Source of the DNA: Gossypium raimondii
Lineage: Eukaryota; Streptophyta; Magnoliopsida; Malvales; Malvaceae
DNA: 64,000 nucleotides
Direction of reading: 5' to 3'
NCBI RefSeq assembly: GCF_025698545.1
Contig: NC_068576.1
Span: forward strand, 51,742,390-51,806,389
Below the pieces are notes generated by a model. It had not been told where the DNA came from. It worked only from the letters and a program-made list of their open reading frames with translations, and made no database searches. Positions 1 to 11,000 of this stretch are shown piece after piece. The position numbers and the translations under genes are program-made. The number at the start of each line of letters is the position of its first letter. Within the stretch, counting starts at the first letter, position 1.

Positions 1-281
1 ACGATCCCCAGCGATACCCTGTATTACTAAATTGTAGATTCAAAATCTGGAAGGATGATTGATCATAGATTGACTTTGAAGATCTCATAATTTTTACCAA
101 TCATAGTTCCTTGTTCATGAATTTTTCTGTTCCCAGAAACTTTGAATCAAAGGTTTAGCTAATCCTTGGATACTATTTGTTTTATAGACTGTTTATATAT
201 TGCATTATTGTATTGTTGATTTTTATGAATTTGGTTATCAAACTACAGCCTTTAGCATTTGATTGTTGTTTCTTCTTGCAG

Positions 282-987
282 ACAGGAGGTATTGCTGTTG
301 GATAATGAGATTGCATTTAATGAGGCTATCATTGAAGAAAGAGACCAAGGAATCCAAGAAATTCAGCAGCAAATTGGTGAGGTGAATGAGATCTTCAAAG
401 ATTTAGCCGTGCTAGTTCATGAACAAGGAACTATGATTGGTAAAAAGTTTCATCATTTGTATTGAGTTCGCTATGATTGTTCTGACCTTCTGGGTCATGT
501 TAAAAAGAACTCAAAGTCAATCAATGCTGCAGATGACATTGGAACCCATATTGAAAATTCTCGGGCTGCAACTGTACAGGCAAAATCCCATCTTGTGAAA
601 GCTGCAAAGACTCAGAGATCAAATTCTTCCCTGGTAAACATATATTCTTCTGTTTTAATTTTTATTAATTATAAACAATCATGCGCCAGACGTAAAGTAC
701 CATATTGAGAGAGTGACACACTTTCTTTATCCCTCTTTGATTGGGGTCGTGGGACATGGTATGGGGTTTCCTTTGGTGGGTCTAGGAATCATGATTGATT
801 GTACACTTAAATTGACCAATGAACTGCATATTTAAAACTGCCTTGTATAGTTGTTTTCACCAGTGAAAGATACCATCCACTATCCTTCCAAGGAATTAAT
901 GTCGTTATTCTCTTTGGACAGACCTGTTTGCTACTGGTGATATTTGCAATTGTGATTCTGATCGTGATCATAGTACTGGCAGCCTGA
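282..987 (+). CDS. SYP22: SYP2-type syntaxin (Qa-SNARE), 3' end
   Basis: Last three exons of a syntaxin of the SYP21/22/23 group, which drives membrane fusion at the prevacuolar compartment and vacuole. I read exons at 282-439, 533-633 and 922-987, joined by GT-AG introns that keep one frame; the 5' part lies outside the window and bases 1-281 are intron. Exon 1 starts in the SNARE motif ([19 protein letters not shown], then [20 protein letters not shown]), with the central glutamine that defines Q-SNAREs. Exon 2 carries the linker before the membrane ([19 protein letters not shown]-like). Exon 3 encodes one C-terminal anchor rich in Leu/Ile/Val and ends LAA-stop. No break is seen. The three members cannot be told apart confidently from the C-terminus; the neighbour PIG-X gene favours SYP22, because the two are adjacent in Arabidopsis as I recall. 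Confidence 0.9.
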
Positions 988-1642
988 TAAACAAGCTCAT
1001 CCAATGTGATTGAAGAACCATTTAGGTATTGTTTGGAAAGTCACCTAGTTGGGTGTAATTGTTTGTAATTACACAAGGATGACATGTTTGGGTAACCATT
1101 GTAATTGATAAGTCCCACCAAATTGGGTGACCTTAAAGATCCTTAAGATCTTCTCGGGAAGAGGAGGGTGAACCTTTTGGTAATGCATTTGATCATGTTG
1201 TTTTGTGAGGCATGATGTCTGACTGGAGTTTCACTAAAATTCTTAGTATATAGCATGTGGTTATCGGTCATTCATTGTGATGTTTTTGTTCATCTTTGGG
1301 TAGGTTCTTTTTAGTGTAAGTTGTTTTTGGGTTTATTGAGGTTGTGTTACAGCTTTCTTGCGTTGCGTGCTCCCTATTGTTTTCTTGAAATTTCGTGTAA
1401 TAACCAGTTATAATTCTTTGTTTCTCAATATACATGCATTTTGCATAGTGCCTTCTGGTATTCTAGATTGATTTATTTCAAGCATTTTTGGGTTAAGCTG
1501 ACATATAATTTTCTCAATGACTTAAATACCATTGACGTGAAGACATTATTGAACTCAGGTGAAAAGAGGTCAAAATCTTTAAGAACAAATGTGCAAAATC
1601 TGTCTCCTAATAACAAAGTTGATGACGGAGAAATTGGTTGCT
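988..1642. other. Intergenic spacer between convergent SYP2 and PIG-X genes
   Basis: Presumed 3' flanks of two genes that point at each other. No credible coding region is seen. About 1022-1120 has a GTATTGTTTGG start and paired TGTAATT/AATTACA words resembling a decayed small DNA transposon, but no second terminus could be set. Confidence 0.5.
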
Positions 1643-2909
1643 TCAAGTTTTGGACACCTTGGTACCTGACCAAAACATAGATGCGTATACAATTGAGAGA
1701 GTTGATAACAAGGCTGTAACAAAGGTTATAACAGATACAAATCCAGCATGTGCCTTCATTCCAGCAGGTATTTTCCATGCTACAGTTGCGCTTGTGGATT
1801 TAGCCTTCTCATTGGGTGGTGACATAAACAAACAACTCTGCTTATGTTGCTTTCCTTCCACACTGCATCTCATCAACATATCAGGTTCACCAATTTCAAC
1901 AACAGAATAGCCACTTTCATCAAGGGGCTGCAAATATGGGAAAAAGAAAACGCCTGAACTTTCTAATCGACACTCCCTATACAAGTGCATTTTGCTAAGT
2001 GAACGAAAAAGATAAAAATTTCTAATGATAGTAACATCTATTACAAAGTAACTGAAATACAATCGTATTGAAAGGTGATTTTACTCTCACCTGATATCGA
2101 GCATGTAGTGGAAGCAGTAAGTTAAATTCCGTTCCATTATTCTGCATAAACAAGATGTTAAATCCAGCATCAATGTGGAATTCAACAGCAGATCGATTGG
2201 ACTGAAATGAAGGCAATTCCAAGTTGGTGTCTCCAAAAACAGCTATATCTCTAAATGCTGCAACAAATAGAATTGCATATATCAAAAGGTTTGTGTTGTA
2301 TCATAAGGGAAATCAATAGCTGGTTTACCCTTGTGCTTGTGAGGATTTTGTAGCTCAAACGGGTCAGCAAATACTCCAAGGGGTAGTCTTTGTATGACTA
2401 TAACTTCACATAGATGAGCAGGCAATTTAGGAATGGAAGCTGCTCCAATCTGCAATCTGATGGACGAAGATAAATGACGATGAGAACCTTCACCGACCAG
2501 AGAGAGCTCTCTAACTGATAGTCTCACACCAACATTCCAGTTATCGGGAATCCCTTGACACAAACTAGAAGAAAGTTGATGTGCCATAAAATCTTCAAAA
2601 CTTGAATCATGCAGGCTCTCATAATTTTCAAAATAAGATTTCATTATAAATTTCCCAGCATCTGAGTTTGTTTCTACCTGAAAACTAAGAATGTCAAATT
2701 CTTCGAAACTTGGCACAAGCAAGACAAATTTCATGCGTAGGACATGGTTATTCCGAGCAAAATGAAGAGTTCGAGTAACATACATAATGTCAACTAACCT
2801 CAGTTGTGGATGCGAAGACATGTATGCAAAAGACAGCACCAGAAAAGAACATCCACAAGATTGCCAGTTTCAGATGAAAGCATAATCGATTATATTGTAG
2901 GGTTGACAT
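1643..2909 (-). CDS. PIGX: PIG-X/PBN1-family subunit of GPI mannosyltransferase I
   Basis: Four exons on the minus strand: 2799-2909, 2329-2677, 2091-2257 and 1643-1927, with GT-AG introns, giving 303 residues. PIG-X is an ER-membrane glycoprotein that stabilises PIG-M, the enzyme that adds the first mannose to the GPI anchor. Seen: a hydrophobic N-terminal segment (about residues 12-32) acting as signal sequence; a lumenal domain with the family words GEGSHRHLSSSIRL and RLPLGVFADPFELQ; DIAVFGDTNLELPSFQSNR and LLPLHARYQ in exon 3; and one membrane span near the C-terminus following IPAGMKAHAG. The start at 2909 is the most upstream in-frame ATG that precedes the signal-like segment. It is transcribed away from SAMBA across a 0.78-kb shared upstream region. 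No breaks. The name rests on remembered similarity to At5g46850. Confidence 0.87.
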
Positions 2910-3691
2910 TGAGTAACTGAATGGAAGAAACAAGGTGGATGAGAAATTACATGAAAATCTCATGATAATAAAATTTCCATATTAAATTAAACGCTTTATA
3001 TAAACAGGAATGAATTCTGGAAAGGTTGAAGCATAATTTAATAAATCTATCGATCTTGCAATAAATAAGGATAAGTTCCCATAGTTTAAAAATGTTTCTC
3101 TTTGTGAACAAGAACAATGATCCAAAAAACAAATTTTAGTTCTCTATTAACTACATCAATACCCCAATTCAAAACTTTACCAAAAGCTTACACACAGAGA
3201 GAGATTTGAATTACATAAAAAGAAGATGCAGACGCAAAGCATACAATCAGATTATTCATAACGAAAATAAACATGAGAGGCAAAAGGAGAGAGCTGACCT
3301 AAATCTTTCCTTTTATTTCCCCCCTCAAAAAGCAATCAATCTCCACGCTCTTAGTGACTCAACTCAATCAATCTTGGAAGAGGAAGAGCAACCCAGATTA
3401 CAGGACCAGGAAAGAAACAACTTTTGAATTTAAAAAAGATGAAGATCTATATCAAATAGCATAGCTTTGGGCTAAAATAAGGCCCATATGCTCCATATCC
3501 CAGAACCCATAAACAAGGAAAAGCAGGAAAATTCAATTTACTATTTTAAATATTGCAAATAAGACCCAAAAACCCAAATCAACACCTTCCGAGTTCCATG
3601 CTCGGTTTGAGAACTGAACTGTAAATCTAGCATTCGAGAAAGGTAGTTTCTTTTTTCCTTTTTCATCCAAAAGAAGGTAAAAACAAGAAAA
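2910..3691. promoter_or_regulatory. Divergent PIG-X/SAMBA upstream region with paired site II motifs
   Basis: 782 bp separate the two start codons, so both promoters must lie here or in the leaders. Two site II-type motifs (TGGGCY) sit close together in opposite orientation: TGGGCT at 3468-3473 and GGCCCA (reverse complement TGGGCC) at 3481-3486. Site II boxes bind TCP factors and are common in plant cell-cycle and ribosomal-protein promoters. Transcription starts cannot be placed by eye, and an open frame at 3206-3427 shows no recognised protein. Confidence 0.4.
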
Positions 3692-5059
3692 ATGAATAGT
3701 TCATCACCAGCGAATTCATCAATATCAACTACAGCAATCGTTGGAGGAGGAGGAGCAAGTGGTGGTACTAATGCTGCTTTGGAGGATTCCCATTTCCCTT
3801 CTGATCTTATATCCATTCAAGACCGCAAAGATGAGGCCATGCTCGGTTTGTTTCTTTCTTCTCTTTTGGTTTTCTTCCTTTCTCTTCGGAATTGGAATAA
3901 TATGCATTTATTAGTGTAAAGTTTGTGCTTTTTAGTCATTAGGGTGATTTTATTTCTGCATTAACACTTAGGGTTTAATTATGTTTGTGGGATTTTTTCT
4001 GGGTTTTATTGTATGTCTTTAGTATTGGAAGATTATGGTCTTGTTGTATGAGGCTTTGAGTGGATAAATTTGGGTTTTTGACATCAAAATAATGAAATAT
4101 ATGATACTAAAGTTGATGTCTTCTTTTCAGTTTCATTATTCTTACAGACGTTATATTCAATGGGTTGATTTATTTGGTTTATGCTTGTAAGTTTCTTGAG
4201 ATTGTATTGGAGGGTTACTATGAAAACTTATTAAATTGTTTTCAGGTTTGGTTTTAATTGTTTTTAACATTAATTTTGCTTTGATAAGTCCTAACACAAT
4301 GGAAAGAATGTGAAGAGAAAATTCGTCCATCTTTATGCTTTCTATATGTGAAAATTTACTTGCCAAGTTACTGTTGCAGCCTCCTGCTTATTCTATAGGT
4401 CCTCTCAGTGAAAATTCTTATTGCTTCTGCATTGCAGTTTTAAAATCTGATTTGATGGCTGCACTCAATGAAGAGGTTAAATCATTGGATGAAGATAACT
4501 GGAAGTTTGAAGGTCCTCGTTCCCGCATCCACCTGATATCAAGACCAGGTTAATCCTTCAATTCATTTCACACCAATTTGCGTTCTCACTTTTGTTACTT
4601 CCTGTATATCAAATATAAGTCCTGTTATAATGCGGGCCCTGTAAACTTCAAGTTCGCTTAATGCGTGGATCATTTGATTCATTTTCCAGTTGTGGTTTCC
4701 CTCTTTCAAGGTCCTACATTAACCTGACCATACCTTACCTTTACCTACAGCTCCATCGTTCTCATTATTTGCCGTTCTGTTCTCTATTCTTTGTTGTAGA
4801 TCAGATCCGGTTTGCCAGTAAAAAGGAAGTGATAAAAGGAACTTAAATGTCTTGAAAAAATAGTTGTTTGTCCACATCTCTTTTGCTACTTGTCTTTGAC
4901 ATACCAAACTCTTCTTGGTTTCAATATGTATGTCTTTCTAGCTTCCTGTATATTTGGGGAGTCGTATTTATTGATTCGATGTTATGGATTCCACCAGGTG
5001 GGTTTCTACAGAAGCAGATGGAGTTTACAAAAAACTGTAGCACAGCCCCGAAAAAATGA
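3692..5059 (+). CDS. SAMBA: SAMBA, plant-specific APC/C regulator
   Basis: Three exons, 3692-3845, 4438-4548 and 4998-5059, give a 108-residue protein. SAMBA is known from Arabidopsis as a small negative regulator of the anaphase-promoting complex that acts through A2-type cyclins and affects early organ growth. Seen: a low-complexity N-terminus (MNSSSPANSSISTTAIVGG), then the conserved core FPSDLISIQDRKDEAM, VLKSDLMAALNEEVKSLDED and NWKFEGPRSRIHLISRPGG, ending FLQKQMEFTKNC and a short tail. Exon 2 is the most conserved part and both introns fall inside glycine/valine codons. No break. The start is the ATG that opens the MNSSSP N-terminus. MKK10 follows tail to tail, as beside the Arabidopsis gene. 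Confidence 0.88.
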
Positions 5060-5952
5060 TTTCAGATTTCTTGAGACTGGACTTCACGGCCAAGAGATTG
5101 GCTTTACTCAGACAACTTTATTATATCTGTACATTGCTGAACTTCACTATGAAATCATGCACACATGTGAAGAATTACAAGTATTTACTTTTGACTGTTA
5201 TTGATAAACAAGACAGTTTTGCCTTTCCATTTTTGACATTTGAAAACCCCTTAAATGATCATGTACGTAGCACAGTCCATTGCGGTGTGGAATTCGATTC
5301 AGTTTCTAAGTTACAGTAAAGAAAAGGAGGATCAATCTTCGATTAGGATATTGCCAAAGAAGCTTATAATGCATAAAGCTCAGGGTTGCATCTTGAATAC
5401 GAGGCTTAATGTTGAGTTCAGTGCAGCTTTGACCTTTCTTACAGAAAGGCCTTATTTTAGAGCTCTGCAAGGTTTTACTATTCATGTTGCTCATAGTTAC
5501 AGGCAGCAGGGTGGAAATCTGCAATTACAATGTGGCCAATTCTTTAATAGCCCGGTACAATTACTGGGATTTTTACATCGGAACCGCATGCAACTGGTAA
5601 TATCATTTTGTAAGGGTTAATCAGAGTAGAGTTTTGTTTGTTTGTTTTTAAATCTAGCAAATATTTCACCATTTCCCACCATTTCGCTGCTTAATTTTAC
5701 CCTTCAGTCATTTCCAACAAAATGGAAATATGTTTTTTTTTTTAATTTCTCTGCACATGATTTACCAGCCATTTCCAACAATGGCAAACTTCACATGCTT
5801 GGAAACCCAGAAAGGCCGCATTATGAAGGAGAAAAACTAAAACTGGAAACAAAGTTTTTGTTTTTCTAGCAAAATTGAAGAAAGGAACTCAATGGTGCAA
5901 ATGCAAAGCAAAATTCATTTAAGTCCTTGCTTGATTAGAATCAAGAGCCACC
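5060..5952. other. Spacer between convergent SAMBA and MKK10
   Basis: Probably both 3' untranslated regions. An open frame of 121 codons at 5255-5620 has no recognisable domain and no splice partner, so it is not called as a gene. Nothing else stands out except short T runs. Confidence 0.45.
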
Positions 5953-6915
5953 TCACAAAATCCTATTCACAAAAGGGTGATCAAGAAGCTCATCCACCGA
6001 CCCTCTTTTTCTCCAATCTTTCTCCAAACACCTCCTAACAAAGCTTCTAAAATCCGGCGAAGCCGTCTCCGGTATCTCCAACCTCTCTCCCAAGCATATG
6101 GCACATATCAAAGCTGCCCAATCAGGCTTTTCCCCGAGACCAATCAACGGATAATGGCCAACCAAACATTCTAATAGCACCACACCTAGCGACCAAACAT
6201 CACCGGAGAAACCATCGGCGTTGCCCCCATCCCACCTCTCTGGATCAACCCTTTCAGGACTCATGTAAGCACACGTACCACCCATGCACGCCTCACACGC
6301 GTTCCGCGTCCCAACAACAATCTTACTCACTCCAAAATCTGCAATCTTCACCTCTCCTTTCCCGTTTATCAACAGATTTGATGGTTTTATATCGCCATGA
6401 ACGATTTGCATTCCATGCAAATACTGCAACCCTCGTACAACTCTTTGGGCAATCACCGAAACAACATCCTCAGGCAATTTCACCCTCACTCGGAGCTCGT
6501 CGTACAAGGATCCTTTCTCCATATGCTCCATAACGAAACACAGGTCTCCCCCTATAGTATCAAACACTGCGAGGCATTTCACAACGAATTGTGAATCAAC
6601 CCTTTTCAGGATTTCAGCTTCACATGCCACCTGGTGCCGTATTACAGCCGCGTTTTGATCGAAACGGAGGACCTTTAACGCATAAACCGACGAGCTTTTA
6701 CGGTTCCGGACTTTGTAGACAGTGCCACCATTGCCATGGCCAATAACGGTGAGTTTCTCGAGGTCGGAGAGGCTTTCGATGTCTGGGGATGTTGGACCAA
6801 TGGCTGAGAGCAACGCTGCATAATGGGACCGTTGCCGGAAATCAGCTGCCGCTAACGGTGACGGTAGGGATAAACGGAGTCCCTGTTGGTGCCTTCTCTC
6901 CCTAACTAGTGTCAT
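5953..6915 (-). CDS. MKK10: Group D MAP kinase kinase, MKK10 type
   Basis: Single-exon, 320-residue kinase beginning MTLVRERRHQQ, the same opening I recall for AtMKK10. A likely MAPK docking site (basic RERR then LRLSLP) spans residues 5-18. The kinase domain has the glycine loop GHGNGGTVYKV (59-69), ATP lysine K81, helix C glutamate near 99, and DFG at 193-195. The catalytic loop reads HGDIKPSNLL (173-182), with glycine instead of the usual arginine of HRD. The activation segment (VVGTRNACEACMGGTCAYM) lacks the S/T-x5-S/T pair that MAP3Ks phosphorylate in standard plant MKKs. Both changes are known MKK10 features and point to weak or unusual activation. The C-terminus ends LLDHPFVNRIL, a normal kinase end, so the gene looks whole. 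GC-rich, intron-less structure is usual for group D. Confidence 0.93.
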   Translation of the reverse strand: MTLVRERRHQQGLRLSLPSPLAAADFRQRSHYAALLSAIGPTSPDIESLSDLEKLTVIGHGNGGTVYKVRNRKSSSVYALKVLRFDQNAAVIRHQVACEAEILKRVDSQFVVKCLAVFDTIGGDLCFVMEHMEKGSLYDELRVRVKLPEDVVSVIAQRVVRGLQYLHGMQIVHGDIKPSNLLINGKGEVKIADFGVSKIVVGTRNACEACMGGTCAYMSPERVDPERWDGGNADGFSGDVWSLGVVLLECLVGHYPLIGLGEKPDWAALICAICLGERLEIPETASPDFRSFVRRCLEKDWRKRGSVDELLDHPFVNRIL

Positions 6916-8009
6916 TTACACATTTTCTAATTTTGTTTTGTTACCTCTGCCTTCTGCTTTTATCTACTAGTCTACAATTATTATTAATGTTTTTTTTTTA
7001 AAAAAAACCCCCACAATTTTTAATTAATTTTCCTATCTTTAAAAATGTAATTTTTGATGTTTGAAGTTCCGAAGCATACAGTTGATAGGAAATAACAGAT
7101 TAATCTAACAGCTATTAACCCATAAGTTAGGATTATAAGTAGTGAAAATCCCATGATTTATGGGCGTGTGGGTCTCTTCAGCACTTGAAAGTTGACACGT
7201 GTTTAATGTATTTATTTTCAAGTAACGAAACACCCAATTTGGAGGGACTAATCGTTGAAAATGTGCTTCTAAAATTGCAATTTGAATTGCGAAATGAAGG
7301 GGAAAAATTGAACTCCTTAGTTTTGATAATAATAATAATTAGAGAAGCAATTGAGTTGAAGAAAAGGGGAATAATGTGTTTGCCTACCGCCTATATCAAC
7401 AAATCGAATTATTAGGATCACAATGCGAAATGGAAGGTCAAGCCATGCATCATGTTACAACTTTGTTTTTACTTCCGATTAATCTATCATTTTTAAGTTA
7501 TGTTGATTTCATGTTTTCTTTTGATATATCTATTTTGTTTTTTTTTAGATACAAGTGATTTGAGTCAAATTTCTCATCATATTCATCTTCTGATCCCAAA
7601 GAATAATGTCCCATAAGATAAACCAAATTTCCCAGTAATGAACATTCATGATTAAACTGCTATCCGCCCCGTGGTAGGTATACTACCATCTCACCCGTCA
7701 CCAACCTTATACCTCTTGTTTGTTTCACTCTATCTTTAGTTTTACAGTATAGTCAGCCAATAGATGTGGTGCCCTCAAACTAGAAGGTAGGAGCAACATA
7801 TGACCGTCTCCGAACCACTTCATATCAATGTTCACCACCAATACCAAACTCACAAAATGGTGGAGTGCAAGAAAATTTCCAGTTAGGTGGAACAATACCC
7901 AAAACAAAACCAGAATACATAAGAAGACATTACTCGTTTTCCAATGACCAAAATAAAAGTCAAAAAAATACAACTTTCAGGTTCACCTCAAATAAATGGA
8001 AATAAAAGA
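6916..8009. other. MKK10 upstream region and HSFA1 downstream region
   Basis: MKK10 and the heat-stress factor are both on the minus strand, so this holds the MKK10 promoter and the HSFA1 3' flank. A pyrimidine/A-rich leader (6930-7010) precedes MKK10. A short ATA run lies near 7327-7341. No coding region is supported. Confidence 0.45.
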
Positions 8010-11000
8010 TTAGATCCCCTTGTTTTCTGATCTAAGAAGACCCATCTGTTCCGTGAGCTTATCCATATGCTGAGATTTGTCCCATCCATCGTCCATCGCC
8101 TGCCCTTCATTTTCCTTGCTTTTACCCTCCATTGAGGTTGACTCAATTTCCTCACATACTGGACTTGGAAAAAGGTCATGAAAAAAAGGAGAGTTAACCA
8201 GTAAGGCATCTATGTCAGGATCAGAACCAATGTCATCAAGTTCTATGGATAACAAACCATTTACAGCCAATGTATCGGGATCAATCAATCCATCATTCCC
8301 CATTTCAGTAGGAATATCAACAATGCTTTCTGGGACCATTTCCGATATTTGACTAAGATCAGGCATAATTATATCTGTCTGTGTAACAGACACGGATGGT
8401 GGTTTTTCTGCTCCAATCAGTGCACTCACATCTGGAAGCTCTGCTGTTGTAATCCTTTCAGAGGATGTTGTACATGGGGAAGATTGTATTTCAGAAATGG
8501 CAGCTGAGGGGCAATGCCCCGAGATACCTGAAGTTGGCGAGACCTCTTGAAGAGTCACCCCTGATACACGGCTTGAACTGTTCCCACCATCCAATCCACT
8601 AGATGACAATGAACCATCACCTATCAGGGTATGTTCATTACTGTTGTTAAAGGAGTCTAGTCTGGGTGAAGCATCCCCTTTCATCATCTGCATGAGCATT
8701 GCTTTTGCGTCATTCATCAAAGGTTGATATTTAACAATCTGCCCATCAGAGGCAGTTGAATGGTCTTCACCAATGATGCCATCCTGCTTTAGCCTCCTTT
8801 TCTTGTTGGTTTCACTTATGCGCCTATTGCTCTCATTTTGCTGATGCACAAATTGAGCAAAAAAGCTGGGGTTCTGCACAGCCTTGGCCAGGAATGACAT
8901 CATCTGCTGCTGCCGCTGCTCCATCCCCTGAAGACGTTGCACCATGTTCTGCAGCTGGTTATCAGTAGTCTGTTGCTGCTGCCTTAACCTAACAAGTTCC
9001 TGCATAAGGACATTTTTATCTCTCTTGAGCCTCTCAACCTCTTCCTCAAGCCCAAATTTCCCAACCTCAACACAGGCACCCATAGATGAACTCTGTCCAT
9101 GTGGTTGTTGTGTCTGTTGATGTCCATGGCCATGGGCAGGCTTTCGACGGCTAATGTTCCGAAGAAGGTGTTTCTGACCTCTTAAAAACCCCTCATTTGC
9201 AAATTCCCAGCGGTCTGGATCAACCTTTCGGAAACCCTGTTAAAATAGAGGCAAGAACAAAAAATATGGAGACAACAGATAATTCAGCAGAATTGCTACT
9301 GACAAAATAAAAAAATTAAATAAATATCGGTCCCAAGGGAATGACAAAAAATAAAATTCATGGGCAATCACTAACAAGCAGCGCTTGGAACTGAATTGGA
9401 ACTAGTTTAAATAAAATAAATCCAAACTGTTCTTTCAGCTTGTTTGGAAAATGAGCCAAGACTGAGCAAAATGGGCCCCACATCTGATCCCCAGTCAAGG
9501 ACAAAGCTTATCACTGCTCTAAACTCTGAAGGCAAAAAATACCAAATAACGAGCTCAAATTGAGCTCAGAAATTTGACTGGAATAGAATACCTCAATAGA
9601 AACTAATACAGGGAAACTCAAGTAAAAGGTGGCAGCTTGAGTCAACTAAACCTTGAAATTTTAATTAGAAAAAGTTCCAACGTTCCGATAACCATCACAT
9701 TCGAAATTCCGATTTTCCCTGAAGGCTGTAGAACTAAGTTAAAATTAGACACCATTCTAGGCATTTCGAGCTCCTAAAGATCAATATATTTATGCTACAC
9801 AAATCATAAATTCAAGCCATTATTCAACGATCATACTTGAGGGGACATGGATTTGATGAGATACCTACTTCTTGGAACATCTTAAATCTTATTAAGAACA
9901 CTACTAACTAGTTAAAAAGCTTACCTAAATGCACATTGATATAATGTTAAAGGAATATCTAATGAAGAAAATGATTAAATGTAATGCTCAATCTACCAAG
10001 ACGCCAACCTAACATATATCCCAGTCCAAAGGAAATCTGTAGAGGATCATTCAACAAACACACTCCCAAGGAAATCTGTAGAGGAGCATGACATAAATTA
10101 GAATCAGATCTAAACAATACTATAGGATTTGAGATGAACATTTCCCGAACTACAGCATAAAAAGTACTATAAGATTTCAGATGAGCATTTTCCACAATAT
10201 AGTGTAAACAGAACTATAAGATTTCAGATGAATATCTTCCAAACTACTGTCTACAACAAGCACCTTTTTCTAGATCTCTTGCTTTACAACAAAGATAAAA
10301 ACTGCTCCAAAGTAGCCCTCACATAATAAGAAAAACATAAAATATATCCGAACTCTGAATCTCATATTGGTAGAATGACAACCAAAGCCAAAAACCTAGG
10401 ATCATGCATGAACAGAATAGAGTATGTATTTATGATGCACATGGACATAAAAAGAGCATGTGCATGCAAAGAACATAAAAGGTTACGCATATTGTTTGAG
10501 GGTTGCATGTGTAGCAGAAACAAAATTTTAATACACACATTTCACTTATTGGCTAGCTCTTCCATTTTTAAAGAGTGATGGTAGAATGATCACTGAAAGA
10601 AAATTGAACTAAGATCTTAGAATATTGAAGACATCATTTTCCTAAAAGAGATTTATTTTTGCATGTACTAAATGCTAGCCTCAGTCAAGTGAACACTAGA
10701 TCCGTGGTATGGCATTAGTCTATGATTGCTTATCAGGATTGAACAACTATCTGATTGCACAACTTTCACCTGAAATATGCAAAAGATTTCCATATTGAAC
10801 AAGTTATCTAACGAGAACAGTGTAAAAAGACTAATTTTAAATCTTTACCTCACATCACAAATACAAAAATCTTACTATTTGGTTACTCATTCCCGCAAAC
10901 AAATTCATTCTTTTTAGTCATTTATTGACCTTAATATCACAAATTAAATTCCATGTCAGTCCAAAAGACAAAATCTACCTCTACATTTGAAGACCTAAAT

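Noticed and set aside
5255-5620. 121-codon open frame as a gene
   Set aside because: No recognisable domain, no splice partner, and it lies where the SAMBA and MKK10 3' regions meet.
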